Source: Holophagae bacterium
GTDB taxonomy: Bacteria > Acidobacteriota > Holophagae > Acanthopleuribacterales > Acanthopleuribacteraceae
Reading direction: 5' to 3'
NCBI GenBank assembly: GCA_030429565.1
Contig: JAUIFE010000001.1
Coordinates: 806,001-870,000, forward strand
Length of the DNA: 64,000 bases
Shown here: positions 46,001 through 52,988 of the stretch, one piece after another
Layout: each line of letters opens with the position of its first letter
Position numbering within the stretch: position 1 is the stretch's first letter
Position numbers and translations under genes: made by a program
Notes under the pieces: generated by a model
Databases searched by the model: none
What the model saw: the letters and a program-made list of their open reading frames with translations, nothing else
Told to the model about the DNA's origin: nothing

Positions 46001-46468
46001 TTGTGCTACCCGACGAACGCGGTTTTGGTGATCGTAAGTGATGTGCAGCGAGTGGCCGTCCGGCCAGCCCCAGTGGGTAAGTCGGTAAACGCCGCCGGGA
46101 CCAAGTTCAAAGAAAAACTTTTGCACGCGTTGGCGATAGTCGTGCCAGTGATAAAGCTGAAGCAAGTCGCCGTAACGACGCAGCTCCATGTTATGTCCCA
46201 GGTTCCACAACGATTCGCCGGCCACCAGTTGTTCCATAGTGCCGTCAAATTCGAGGCGATGGCCGTCATGGCCAAAAAAAGTAAAGCCGTCGAGATCGGG
46301 CTCAATCGTCGCTTCGAAGGCGTGATACCAGCCAGGCCCCAAAACGCCGGGTTCGCGCTCCAGCAAACCGGTCGAATAATAACGCCGAAAAATGATCGGC
46401 ACAATCCCGCCACAATCAACATCGTGAGCGGCGGTAAACAAGGTTCCGCGCGTTACGTTAACCGGCAT
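43067..46468 (-). CDS. rhs: Rhs effector with C-terminal GIY-YIG-like nuclease toxin
   Basis: A 1133-residue Rhs/YD-repeat protein, likely a type VI effector. Residues 1-90 are a DUF6531-like N-terminal domain (VNVTRGTLFTAAHDVD). Residues about 130-960 are the YD-repeat cage, with many GRLxxxYDxxG units. The core ends in LNFIDPFGL (Asp991-Leu995), the usual autocleavage motif. The last 138 residues are the variable toxin: VYVLTKGEPPKIVYVGIT gives the two motifs of a GIY-YIG nuclease (Tyr1006, Tyr1018-Gly1020), followed by Arg1027/Arg1029, His1033 and Glu1062 (NLEGSALH), matching the catalytic order and spacing of GIY-YIG closely, except for a somewhat early Glu. The start is the ATG at 46468 after GAAGG. 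The toxin call is strong by motif; function is untested. Confidence 0.9.
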   Translation of the reverse strand: MPVNVTRGTLFTAAHDVDCGGIVPIIFRRYYSTGLLEREPGVLGPGWYHAFEATIEPDLDGFTFFGHDGHRLEFDGTMEQLVAGESLWNLGHNMELRRYGDLLQLYHWHDYRQRVQKFFFELGPGGVYRLTHWGWPDGHSLHITYDHQNRVRRVAQTLQARRLTFDYDSAGRLNKLYLNISGRKPEFLVAFEYDQGGRLARTRNALGVVQSYTYDEAGRMTSEQYLADKAYRMQYDDLGRCIMLSGENRMGERAFEYDEKGRQTTVTDSLGRKTLYQFNESGQVEREQRPNGAEHVYSFDTYGRLAGHIRPSGFSSSPRYDDHGNVAAVRYSNGSESTFTYNEEHEPTEIREFDGAVWKMKWERGAMTEVTDPVGAVTKYRFDEQNDLREIHYPGGRVVKYDHDPKWTRLVIADENGVISREHFDLRLNPIETHDSAGLLKRFEYDALGRWVAVEDRRDAGRGRREVTYDEAGQAVAYNQAGHVTKIQYLGYDLPCAVEEASGRVYKLEWDTERRNTAMINSAGQRSTFTYDDNDRVVKTQYYDGTEQAFEYDQSGFVVAGFDGENRLEYVNDELGRLLEVHADGVLLASFEYNLAGQIVAARRGDEQVSLERDALGRITAETQNGRTVRYQLNQAGLVRTRDFDGGKAGTVHFNYDGRDRLRAVFSEKGVRQGFEYTSNDLLIQRNFLGFEERFEYDPRGLPSKQWVGVGQAKMMLGRVYQFDAAGQVQTVKDSRRGDALYAYNAGNELIQSEHFGLAPVEFAYDKGGNRRNNRDGDRLFYQPADRLKSVGAAQLEYDNAGRVVRRVREDQVTTYHWHPLGHLDAVELPDGRRIDFHYDAFGRRTRKCEGDKETRFFWQCNQLMAVEHNRALTEYVFDAFRPLLVFEDGTPYHVIHGLCDEPLELIDDQGDTAWWGTLDEWGRLVAQSGDEHAPMLRYSGQYFDEETGLSYNRFRYYHAEDGQYLSPDPLGFAAGPFRYRYAPNPLNFIDPFGLVCGGSRGQSVYVLTKGEPPKIVYVGITEQCPRERMMQHNRDRPPGQFDAMRVIATDMDTRRDARNLEGSALHHVNAGNIDGIDQMGLENRRLQDDSRYYHAYHDATDTSRPILPRSDVQDALNRGTTGNEIATLPRPQ

Positions 46469-46517
46469 AAAAACACCTTCTTTCTCTTGTAAGGACTGGA
46501 CTCAGGGACGGACCAAC

Positions 46518-47468
46518 TCAGTGCTGAGCGCCGCTGCGCTGCGTGTTGTTGTTGGTACGATTGCGATTGCGCACACGCAGACCTTTCACCATTTTCAGCA
46601 TACCCTTGGCGATATCCATCCAAGGCGGCATGGGAAAACCGCCGATAAACACGTTGGGTGAACCGGCCATAATCACGCCGGGCGTTCCCGGCGGCAAACA
46701 AAGGTCTTTCCCCATTAAGGCGGCGGCGGCCAAGGCGGCCACATCGTTGGCCATCTGTGCGGTCGCCATGGCCGCACTCATCGCCAGGGCGGCGGCCATA
46801 TCAGAATTATCGGCTTCGACGGCTTCAACCACGTCGCCGGCAACGCCCAGACTGGTGGCGGCAAAGCCGCCAATCATACACGCCCACATGGCCGCTTTCA
46901 TGGCCTTCTGAGCGGTGGCAATGGCGCCGCGCATGACAGCGGCCTCCGAGGGGACCGGCTTACAGTGAAAGGTGACGTCACCGACCCGCGCGGCCCGTGC
47001 GCCGCCGATGAAAACATTCGATGATCCGGTGTAGACTTCGTACATCGGTGGCAAACCACAACAGGTGGGATTAAGCCCCATGTCACCGGCGCGCGCGGCC
47101 GGCCGATTATTGATGAGCGTTTGCACATTACAGCCGTACATGATCGGCCCAACCGGCAGCAGCGGCGTCGGTGGAATCGGCGCCGGCCCGCTGGGCGGGT
47201 GGGCGATGTGAGCGTGCGGACCGCCAATCGCCAGGGACATTTGGAAGGCGGCGGGTAGCGGTGGCAAGGCATTGGCCACGAAATTGGTGGCTCTGGCAAA
47301 ACCCTCGTTAAGCAACCCAATGCCGGCGGCCGGCGCAGACACCACGGTGGCAATTGCACTGCCCACCTTGTGTAAAGCGTTCTCGGGTCGTTTAAAAGAC
47401 GGCGGCGTGGCGGGCGGTACCCCGGGTAGTGTTGGTTCGATCCCGGATAGAACACTGCCTAAACTCAT
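46518..47468 (-). CDS. PAAR domain protein (T6SS spike tip)
   Basis: PAAR proteins cap the VgrG trimer and sharpen the T6SS spike. The 316-residue protein has an N-terminal helix-rich region (1-60), the PAAR domain (about 60-170) with GPIMYGCNVQTLINN, NRPAARAGDM, and SNVFIGGARAARVGDVTFHC. A central alanine-rich segment (about 185-260) carries likely membrane-active helices. A second FIGG strand (SPNVFIGGFPMPPW) follows, and the basic C-terminus RVRNRNRTNNN ends it. The zinc-binding His/Cys residues are visible (HAHIAH, CC, HC). Its ATG overlaps the upstream gene stop by four bases, and rhs follows after 49 bases, so tip and effector are translated together. Confidence 0.88.
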   Translation of the reverse strand: MSLGSVLSGIEPTLPGVPPATPPSFKRPENALHKVGSAIATVVSAPAAGIGLLNEGFARATNFVANALPPLPAAFQMSLAIGGPHAHIAHPPSGPAPIPPTPLLPVGPIMYGCNVQTLINNRPAARAGDMGLNPTCCGLPPMYEVYTGSSNVFIGGARAARVGDVTFHCKPVPSEAAVMRGAIATAQKAMKAAMWACMIGGFAATSLGVAGDVVEAVEADNSDMAAALAMSAAMATAQMANDVAALAAAALMGKDLCLPPGTPGVIMAGSPNVFIGGFPMPPWMDIAKGMLKMVKGLRVRNRNRTNNNTQRSGAQH

Positions 47469-48715
47469 GCGACGCCCCCCCCGTTTTTCAGTTGTTTTAA
47501 TTCGCGTTTCAGATCGTCCAATTGCTGGTCACGACCAACTTTTGGATAAATGCGTTTGAGGTGACCCAAGTTGGTGACCAGCGCGTCATTCATCTCCAAA
47601 CTGCGACACAAAGTGGCCGCGTCTTCCAGACTCTGGCATGCGGCGTCATGGCGCCCTTGCTTTTCTTGAGCCAAACCTCGCCACATCATGGCGTCGGCTT
47701 TGCCTTCTGGATCCAGCATATGGCTCGCCATTTGGTCGGTATGATCGTAATACTGCTCGGAAAGTGCGTATTCTTTTAACTTGTAATTGACCTCGCCGAG
47801 ATTGCGAACCGACATGTACAGTTGCTGTTTGGCTTCCACCTCAGCGGCGGTAACCGAGCTCCACTCGTAGTGATTCCGCGCTTCGACCCAATTGCTTTTG
47901 CGCCGGTAAACATCGCCCTGGCAACTGTACACCAGCGAAATCATGCCTTTATCATCGACACTTTGGTAGTAACCCATGCACACATCGAGTTTGGCCAGTG
48001 CATCGTCACAGCGGTTATAACCGGTATCCATAATCGCCAACGACAGCATCATCTGCACCTTGTCGGCGGTCGGGCAATGCTCGTCGGCCAACGACTCTTT
48101 CATGGCCATCGCCATCGCTTTAGGCGACAGGTCAACCGGCCGCTCCCACACGCGGGGGTAATCGCACAAACCCGCGCGACGATTTAGCATGTCGTAGGGC
48201 ACGTCGCGCACAATTAAACGCACCTGACGCATCCACGGCTGCACGGTTTTGTCGTCGGGAACGAGTTGATTAAGCAAGTTCAGCAAGCCACCGCGATCAC
48301 CAATACTCGTGGGGAACATGACCCACACCAGACGGTGGCCGCCGTCGGGTGGAAGCTGTGCGCGCATGTAATCAAAGGCGCGGATAAGCCGATCGGCGGC
48401 GGGTAAATCGCCGTCAAATAAGGCTTCCGGCAGCGGCGGTAACGGCTCCTTTTCATTCTCGGCGGCAAACTGGTTGGCCAACGACCATTCCTCACGCAAG
48501 CGCTCCATGCACACCGAGATGTAGGCATCGATGTGATTACACGCGTCGGCAAAGGACAAAAAGACATCGGCCGGGTCGGCCTCCTCAATGCCGCGCAGCA
48601 TTCGGAGGACCGCAACCGTATCGCCGTCGGAGCATGGAATCAGCATCAAATATTTCTGACGCTGCTCCACAAATGTCTCGAGATCTCGGTTGAAATCTTC
48701 AATGACATGCTCCAT
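47465..48715 (-). CDS. TPR-repeat protein, candidate T6SS effector adaptor
   Basis: A 416-residue cytosolic protein. The N-terminal half (1-190) is alpha/beta with an acidic face and no motif that I recognise (MEHVIEDFNRDLETFVEQRQ at the start). The C-terminal half contains tetratricopeptide-like helical pairs, such as NRCDDALAKLDVCMGYYQS, LVYSCQGDVYRRKSNWVEAR, YMSVRNLGEVNYKLKEYALS and MMWRGLAQEKQGRHDAACQS. It sits between vgrG and PAAR and overlaps PAAR by four bases. Known T6SS adaptors (Tap/DUF4123, EagR, DUF2169) occupy this place, but this protein looks like none of them. A role in loading the Rhs/PAAR effector is inferred from position. Confidence 0.78.
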   Translation of the reverse strand: MEHVIEDFNRDLETFVEQRQKYLMLIPCSDGDTVAVLRMLRGIEEADPADVFLSFADACNHIDAYISVCMERLREEWSLANQFAAENEKEPLPPLPEALFDGDLPAADRLIRAFDYMRAQLPPDGGHRLVWVMFPTSIGDRGGLLNLLNQLVPDDKTVQPWMRQVRLIVRDVPYDMLNRRAGLCDYPRVWERPVDLSPKAMAMAMKESLADEHCPTADKVQMMLSLAIMDTGYNRCDDALAKLDVCMGYYQSVDDKGMISLVYSCQGDVYRRKSNWVEARNHYEWSSVTAAEVEAKQQLYMSVRNLGEVNYKLKEYALSEQYYDHTDQMASHMLDPEGKADAMMWRGLAQEKQGRHDAACQSLEDAATLCRSLEMNDALVTNLGHLKRIYPKVGRDQQLDDLKRELKQLKNGGGVA

Positions 48716-48911
48716 AGCAACCTCTTAGGACAATTGAATTTAACCTGAAGTGGGCAATGCTTGGCGGCGCCAATACGCAATCGCCGGCGTGATAGAGAAT
48801 CGCGGGTGTTCGATGCCTTTTTCCAGCATCGCCATCCTTCTTTCATCTCGTTTCACATCAACACCTTACGCAATGGCACCGCTCCAATTCGCACACTTTG
48901 GGTTAAAGGGT

Positions 48912-51137
48912 CTAGTTAATCTTAACCAGCGCCCCGGAAATTTCGTGAACACCAATCGCAGCCGACGAAATCTTGACCCCGCCAACTTCAATCCCGGAGG
49001 ACTTGATGGTGATGTTGTTGACACCCACGCCGAGTGTCAGTTCCTTGTTAGCTGTAATTTCGATTTTGTCACCGGATATCGTGATCTGCTTGTTGCCGAT
49101 CATATCAATGTGTTTGGTGGCGGTGATCAGCATCGAATCGCCGGCGCCGATATTGACGTCCTTGGAGTTCGCTTTGATGTTGATGTCACCGCTCGCGGCG
49201 GTGGCGTTCATGTCACCGGTATTGACATTGATAATGTTGTCGCCGGTGAGGACATCCAGCTTATGGTCGCCGGAGTTAACCGCAACCTTGCGATCACCGG
49301 TTAACACATCGAGTTTGTCGTCGCCGGTATTGATCGCGTGAATGCGATCACCGCTGTAGATCGTGTGGTGTTCATCGCCGTTGAGAACATCGACCCAGTG
49401 TTCGTTTTCAACCGTCACAAACTTGTCGCGACCGGTGTATTCGCTATAGTCTTCCTCGATCACACCGACGACTTTGGATTTCATGACCGTCTCAAACGAC
49501 CAGTTGTCGACGAAGATGGTTTTGTCGTGATAAACCGCCGTCAACATGTCGTTGTCGACCGTGATCGTTTTGTCGTTGTGGACCGTGGTCGTCATGTCGT
49601 GGTTAACCGTGATCGTTTTGTCGTTCAAAACCAAGGTATTCATGTTCTTCTGTGCACGGATGTCGATCAGCTCTTTGCCGTCTTCGTCGTCAAACATGAT
49701 GTGGTTGTCTTTAATGGTTTTGATGATGTTTTGATATTTTTTGTCGGGCCCCAACGGACACTTGTTAAAGTCGTTGTAGACGCGGCCGACCACAATTGGG
49801 TGATCGACATTGCCGTCCATGAAGGCAACCAACACTTCGTGGCCAATGCGCGGTATCCACTGAATCCCGTAATCTTTGCCGGCATAACCGTTGGAAACGC
49901 GCAACCAAATGGAAGAACGATCGTTTTTCTGACCTTCGCGATCCCAGTGGAACTGAATTTTGCAACGGCCCAAGTCGTCCAGGTACACCTCGGCACCCGG
50001 GGGTCCGGTCACCGTGGCCGCTTGGATGCCGTAGACCTTGGGCGGCTTCGACTTGCGTTCGGGCCGGAAATTAAGGCGAATCGGATAACAGCGGAAACGG
50101 TTGTGGTAATGACCCTGCTCTATCGTGATGTGCAGCTCGGTCAGCAGCCACTTGGCGTTGAATTCATCGCGGAAGTGGTTTTCCATGGTGAAGCAGTAGC
50201 CCACTTCAAACGAGCGACAGGCACCTTCGCCAAAACCGTACTTGTTGCAGGATTCCTCGGCTTCTTTGCGCAGCGGTTTATAAAAGCTGATGTTGCCGGG
50301 ATTTTTGTAGTTTAGCGAGTGCTCGTAGTTTTCATAACTACTGAAAAAGGGTTTGGTGGAATCGGTTTCGTTGTCCATCAGGTTGGTTTGCGATGTTTCG
50401 CTGTTGTAATCGGTCAGTGAAAACAACCCGGTCGACACGTTCTCTTGATAGGAGAAGTGATAGATGTGCTCGGCACCGTCGCGGCCGATGGTTTGCTGCA
50501 TCTCTTCTAGTTCGTGGTAACGCGACTTAGCGATCGGTTTGCAATCGGTGTGGGCACCGGGGTAGTTGGCAAAAACCACTTCCTGTTTGTCGTGGTCGAA
50601 GAAAAAGCAAATACCGTCCTCTTCACACAGCCGTGAGATGAAGTGGTAACTGGTTTCTTCGTACTGCAGGCAGTAGTCGCGCGTGGGCGGCGTCGCCTGC
50701 AACTTCCAAGAATGTTTAATGCCCAGCTCGTCGAGACATTCGCTCACGATGTCCTTCGAGTTTTTGTCCTGAAAAACCTTCGAGTAGGTTTTTTTGGTGG
50801 CCAACCACAGGTCGGGCCGAATTTCGATATGGTATTTGTATTCTTTGATGGTGGATTTATCAACATCGCCGTGGCGGGTACGGGCCTGTGCAAAACCGGT
50901 GATAATGCCGCTGAAGAATCGCTCTGAAGCCAGATCCTCGCCGCACTTGTACTGAATCTTGCCGGTCGCGTGAATCATATCCTCAAACTTCAGCCCCTGA
51001 TTTTCGGAGGTGACTTCCACGCGAATCAGGAATAGTTCGGATATCTTTTCTTGGATTTCCACTTTAAGGATCTTGACCTCGTCTCCGCCAGGACCCTGCC
51101 AAAAAATCTCATTTTCGTTGTTTTTTAGTGAAGTCAC
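48912..51137 (-). CDS. vgrG: VgrG spike protein of type VI secretion
   Basis: VgrG trimers form the spike at the end of the Hcp tube. The 741-residue protein has the gp27-like barrel (about 1-370; HFSYQENVSTGLFSLTDYN), an OB-fold with VYLDDLGRCKIQFHWDREG, the conserved WLRVSNGYAGKDYGIQWIPRIGHEVLVAF core, and DGNVDHPIVVGRVYN. The C-terminal part is a beta-helical needle with short repeats such as VNHDMTT and LDVLTGD. No evolved C-terminal enzyme domain is seen. The frame opens at 51254, but the GTG at 51137 has GAGG upstream and starts where homology should begin. It is separated from the TPR gene by 196 bases. Confidence 0.95.
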   Translation of the reverse strand: MTSLKNNENEIFWQGPGGDEVKILKVEIQEKISELFLIRVEVTSENQGLKFEDMIHATGKIQYKCGEDLASERFFSGIITGFAQARTRHGDVDKSTIKEYKYHIEIRPDLWLATKKTYSKVFQDKNSKDIVSECLDELGIKHSWKLQATPPTRDYCLQYEETSYHFISRLCEEDGICFFFDHDKQEVVFANYPGAHTDCKPIAKSRYHELEEMQQTIGRDGAEHIYHFSYQENVSTGLFSLTDYNSETSQTNLMDNETDSTKPFFSSYENYEHSLNYKNPGNISFYKPLRKEAEESCNKYGFGEGACRSFEVGYCFTMENHFRDEFNAKWLLTELHITIEQGHYHNRFRCYPIRLNFRPERKSKPPKVYGIQAATVTGPPGAEVYLDDLGRCKIQFHWDREGQKNDRSSIWLRVSNGYAGKDYGIQWIPRIGHEVLVAFMDGNVDHPIVVGRVYNDFNKCPLGPDKKYQNIIKTIKDNHIMFDDEDGKELIDIRAQKNMNTLVLNDKTITVNHDMTTTVHNDKTITVDNDMLTAVYHDKTIFVDNWSFETVMKSKVVGVIEEDYSEYTGRDKFVTVENEHWVDVLNGDEHHTIYSGDRIHAINTGDDKLDVLTGDRKVAVNSGDHKLDVLTGDNIINVNTGDMNATAASGDINIKANSKDVNIGAGDSMLITATKHIDMIGNKQITISGDKIEITANKELTLGVGVNNITIKSSGIEVGGVKISSAAIGVHEISGALVKIN

Positions 51138-51149
51138 AACTGCCTCTAT

Positions 51150-51178
51150 ATGATATTGGCAAGCCACACGGCTGTCAC
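51150..51178 (-). promoter_or_regulatory. Possible vgrG promoter (weak support)
   Basis: On the minus strand, GTGACA (51178-51173), a 17-base spacer and TATCAT (51155-51150) resemble a sigma-70 promoter. The start would fall near 51143, only about six bases from the GTG, cutting the Shine-Dalgarno. It is therefore doubtful, unless the message is near-leaderless. Confidence 0.3.
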
Positions 51179-51220
51179 GAAACGAGCAACGATAGACGCG
51201 TTGCGCAACGCGAAACGAGC
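51178..51220. promoter_or_regulatory. Palindrome CGCGTTGCGCAACGCG flanked by direct repeats, upstream of vgrG
   Basis: A perfect 16-base palindrome (51197-51212) is bracketed by direct repeats CGAAACGAGC at 51178-51187 and 51211-51220, which are 33 bases apart start to start, about three helical turns. It lies 60 bases before the vgrG start. This architecture suggests a regulator binding site for the T6SS module. Confidence 0.5.
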
Positions 51221-51672
51221 GGTGAGGGTGCCTGGAGTACGAATGGGGTATCAAGATTATAATCCATTCGCGGTCTGAAGCGCGCAGATTTTGCGAAAAC
51301 CATTAAAACCGTGATCCAAAGTTTTTAACCGACCACTGAGCCGCTCGCCCCGGAACAACGTCGCCGCCCGTGTTTCGCATACCGCGAAGCACGCGCGCCA
51401 ACGCGCTGAACCTGGCAAGCGACAAACCGTTGCGGTGTCGCCGGGATCACGATCGGGGAATAACATAAAGGCCATTGTCGGCGCCGCCCCCGACGGCGGG
51501 CCGCATGGGCAAAACTCGCGCCCTCAGAATACTGGTGCTAAAGATAACGCAAAAGTTGCGCAGAAAAAGCGGACGAGGACACTTCTTCCCGCAAACCCTA
51601 TAGATATAGGATCGTCGGAAGCGTTGGCCGGCGACCGTCTGCAGCCGCCGACCAATCCCCCCGTTGTCTGAG
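51221..51672. other. Intergenic region between vgrG and M48 peptidase
   Basis: About 450 bases with no supported gene. A small perfect palindrome CCTATA-GA-TATAGG (51597-51610) is present after the M48 stop on the minus strand, without a T-run. Confidence 0.35.
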
Positions 51673-52755
51673 TTAGCCGCTAATGCGGCTGCGCAAATCG
51701 TCGATCATCTTGCGCACACTTTTCAGCGCATCCGAATCCTGGCTTTCTTCTTCATCGATGTGCGGCGCCGGCGGCGGCTGGTCGCGGCGCGCATAGTTCC
51801 CACTCAAAATGTCCAGATAGGCGCCTTCGCCGACCCATTCCAGCATGTGACCCGCACGCCAAACCGGGTAGGGGTGCGTGTTATTCGAGACCTGCATGCC
51901 GGCGTAAATCTTGTTCAGGAAACTTTCCTCCTGAACTTGAGCCGCCTCACGTGCCTGCAGTAAAAACTGCTCGGCATCCAGTTCGGGATTGGTGAATCGG
52001 CTCCCACCGGCCAAACGCATTTCACAGTGAACAAAACCGTCAAAGTCGCGCTGCACCAGCATTTGCGCGCGGTCGGCGGTCAACTCCGAACAACGGCTCC
52101 AGTATTGCAATGCCTGAACAATTGCGAACATGGCGGCATCACGCATTGGCAGTACCCGCCCCAACAAGAAGTCGGCGAGGTAGATCATGACGTAAAGCGC
52201 GGTGCGGTAGAGCTGGTGACCGGCGTGAATGTGGCCCAGCTCGTGGCCGATCACCCCGCGAATTTGCGGCGCTTCCATTTGATCCAACAAACCCGAGGTC
52301 ACCACCACAAAGGGGTCTTCCACCCCGATCGCCATCGCGTTGGGATAGGGATCGTGCATGACGTAAAGCTCCGGCTGCCGATCTAAATCGAGCAGGTGGG
52401 TCGCTTCACAAATCATGTCGTGCAAGGTGGTCAGGTGTTTGTCGTGCACCTTAAGGGCGGCTTGTAAAAAAAGCATGCGCAGGCGTCGTTCCGTCATTTC
52501 GGCCAAAATAAAACGGAGAAAGGTATTGACCCCGGGCACACGCCGCAACATCTCGAGCGCACGGCGGTCCAAGTTATGCTCGTAGGCGGTAGAGCAGAGT
52601 TTCACCAGCGGATCGTTGGGCCCCAAGAATAGGCTGGTCGAACAACTGCCACAGCGCACCTTATCCGGCTTCGAGGCAATTTTCAGGGGATTAAGACGGT
52701 TTTTTCCACCGCAACTCGGACAGGCAAAAATGCGCGGTTCCGTTTCGATCGTCAT
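51673..52755 (-). CDS. M48 family metallopeptidase with N-terminal zinc ribbon
   Basis: A 360-residue zinc peptidase of the HtpX/Ste24-like M48 family. The N-terminus has a zinc-ribbon, FACPSCGG and VRCGSCS (four cysteines), ahead of the peptidase domain. The catalytic site is IGHELGHIHAGH (His171, Glu172, His175), with the third ligand in CSELTADRA. One hydrophobic segment (TALYVMIYLADFLLGRVL) follows the active site. Total length and missing extra helices set it apart from HtpX. The start is the ATG at 52755, four bases after GGGAGGAG; an upstream start at 52836 lacks one. It is codirectional with vgrG and the acyl-CoA synthetase but separated by more than 200 bases from either. Confidence 0.9.
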   Translation of the reverse strand: MTIETEPRIFACPSCGGKNRLNPLKIASKPDKVRCGSCSTSLFLGPNDPLVKLCSTAYEHNLDRRALEMLRRVPGVNTFLRFILAEMTERRLRMLFLQAALKVHDKHLTTLHDMICEATHLLDLDRQPELYVMHDPYPNAMAIGVEDPFVVVTSGLLDQMEAPQIRGVIGHELGHIHAGHQLYRTALYVMIYLADFLLGRVLPMRDAAMFAIVQALQYWSRCSELTADRAQMLVQRDFDGFVHCEMRLAGGSRFTNPELDAEQFLLQAREAAQVQEESFLNKIYAGMQVSNNTHPYPVWRAGHMLEWVGEGAYLDILSGNYARRDQPPPAPHIDEEESQDSDALKSVRKMIDDLRSRISG

Positions 52756-52988
52756 GGTTCTCCTCCCAAGGTCGGCGGGTCGGCCCCGCAATTTTTCGAT
52801 GCATACCCCCGCCGATGCAGCGGCAATGCCACCCAAAATCAGCGCCGGGAAGCAGCCTCAGCCGCGCCGCGCTCATAAAGGTTTCGCGGGTTAGGGCGAC
52901 GGAAACACGGACAAAAGGCCGCACAAACCCAACATAGCGATTAACGCGCAAAAAATCGGCCGCAACGGTGAAGACCCGCCGGCTTGAA

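Noticed and set aside
43067..46468. Rhs repeats as a possible insertion or composite element
   Set aside because: No inverted ends or target duplications were seen; the repeats are ordinary YD units.
49070..49600. Short tandem repeats in vgrG that could suggest a CRISPR-like array
   Set aside because: They are coding repeats of the beta-helical needle (LDVLTGD-type), with no spacers or leader.
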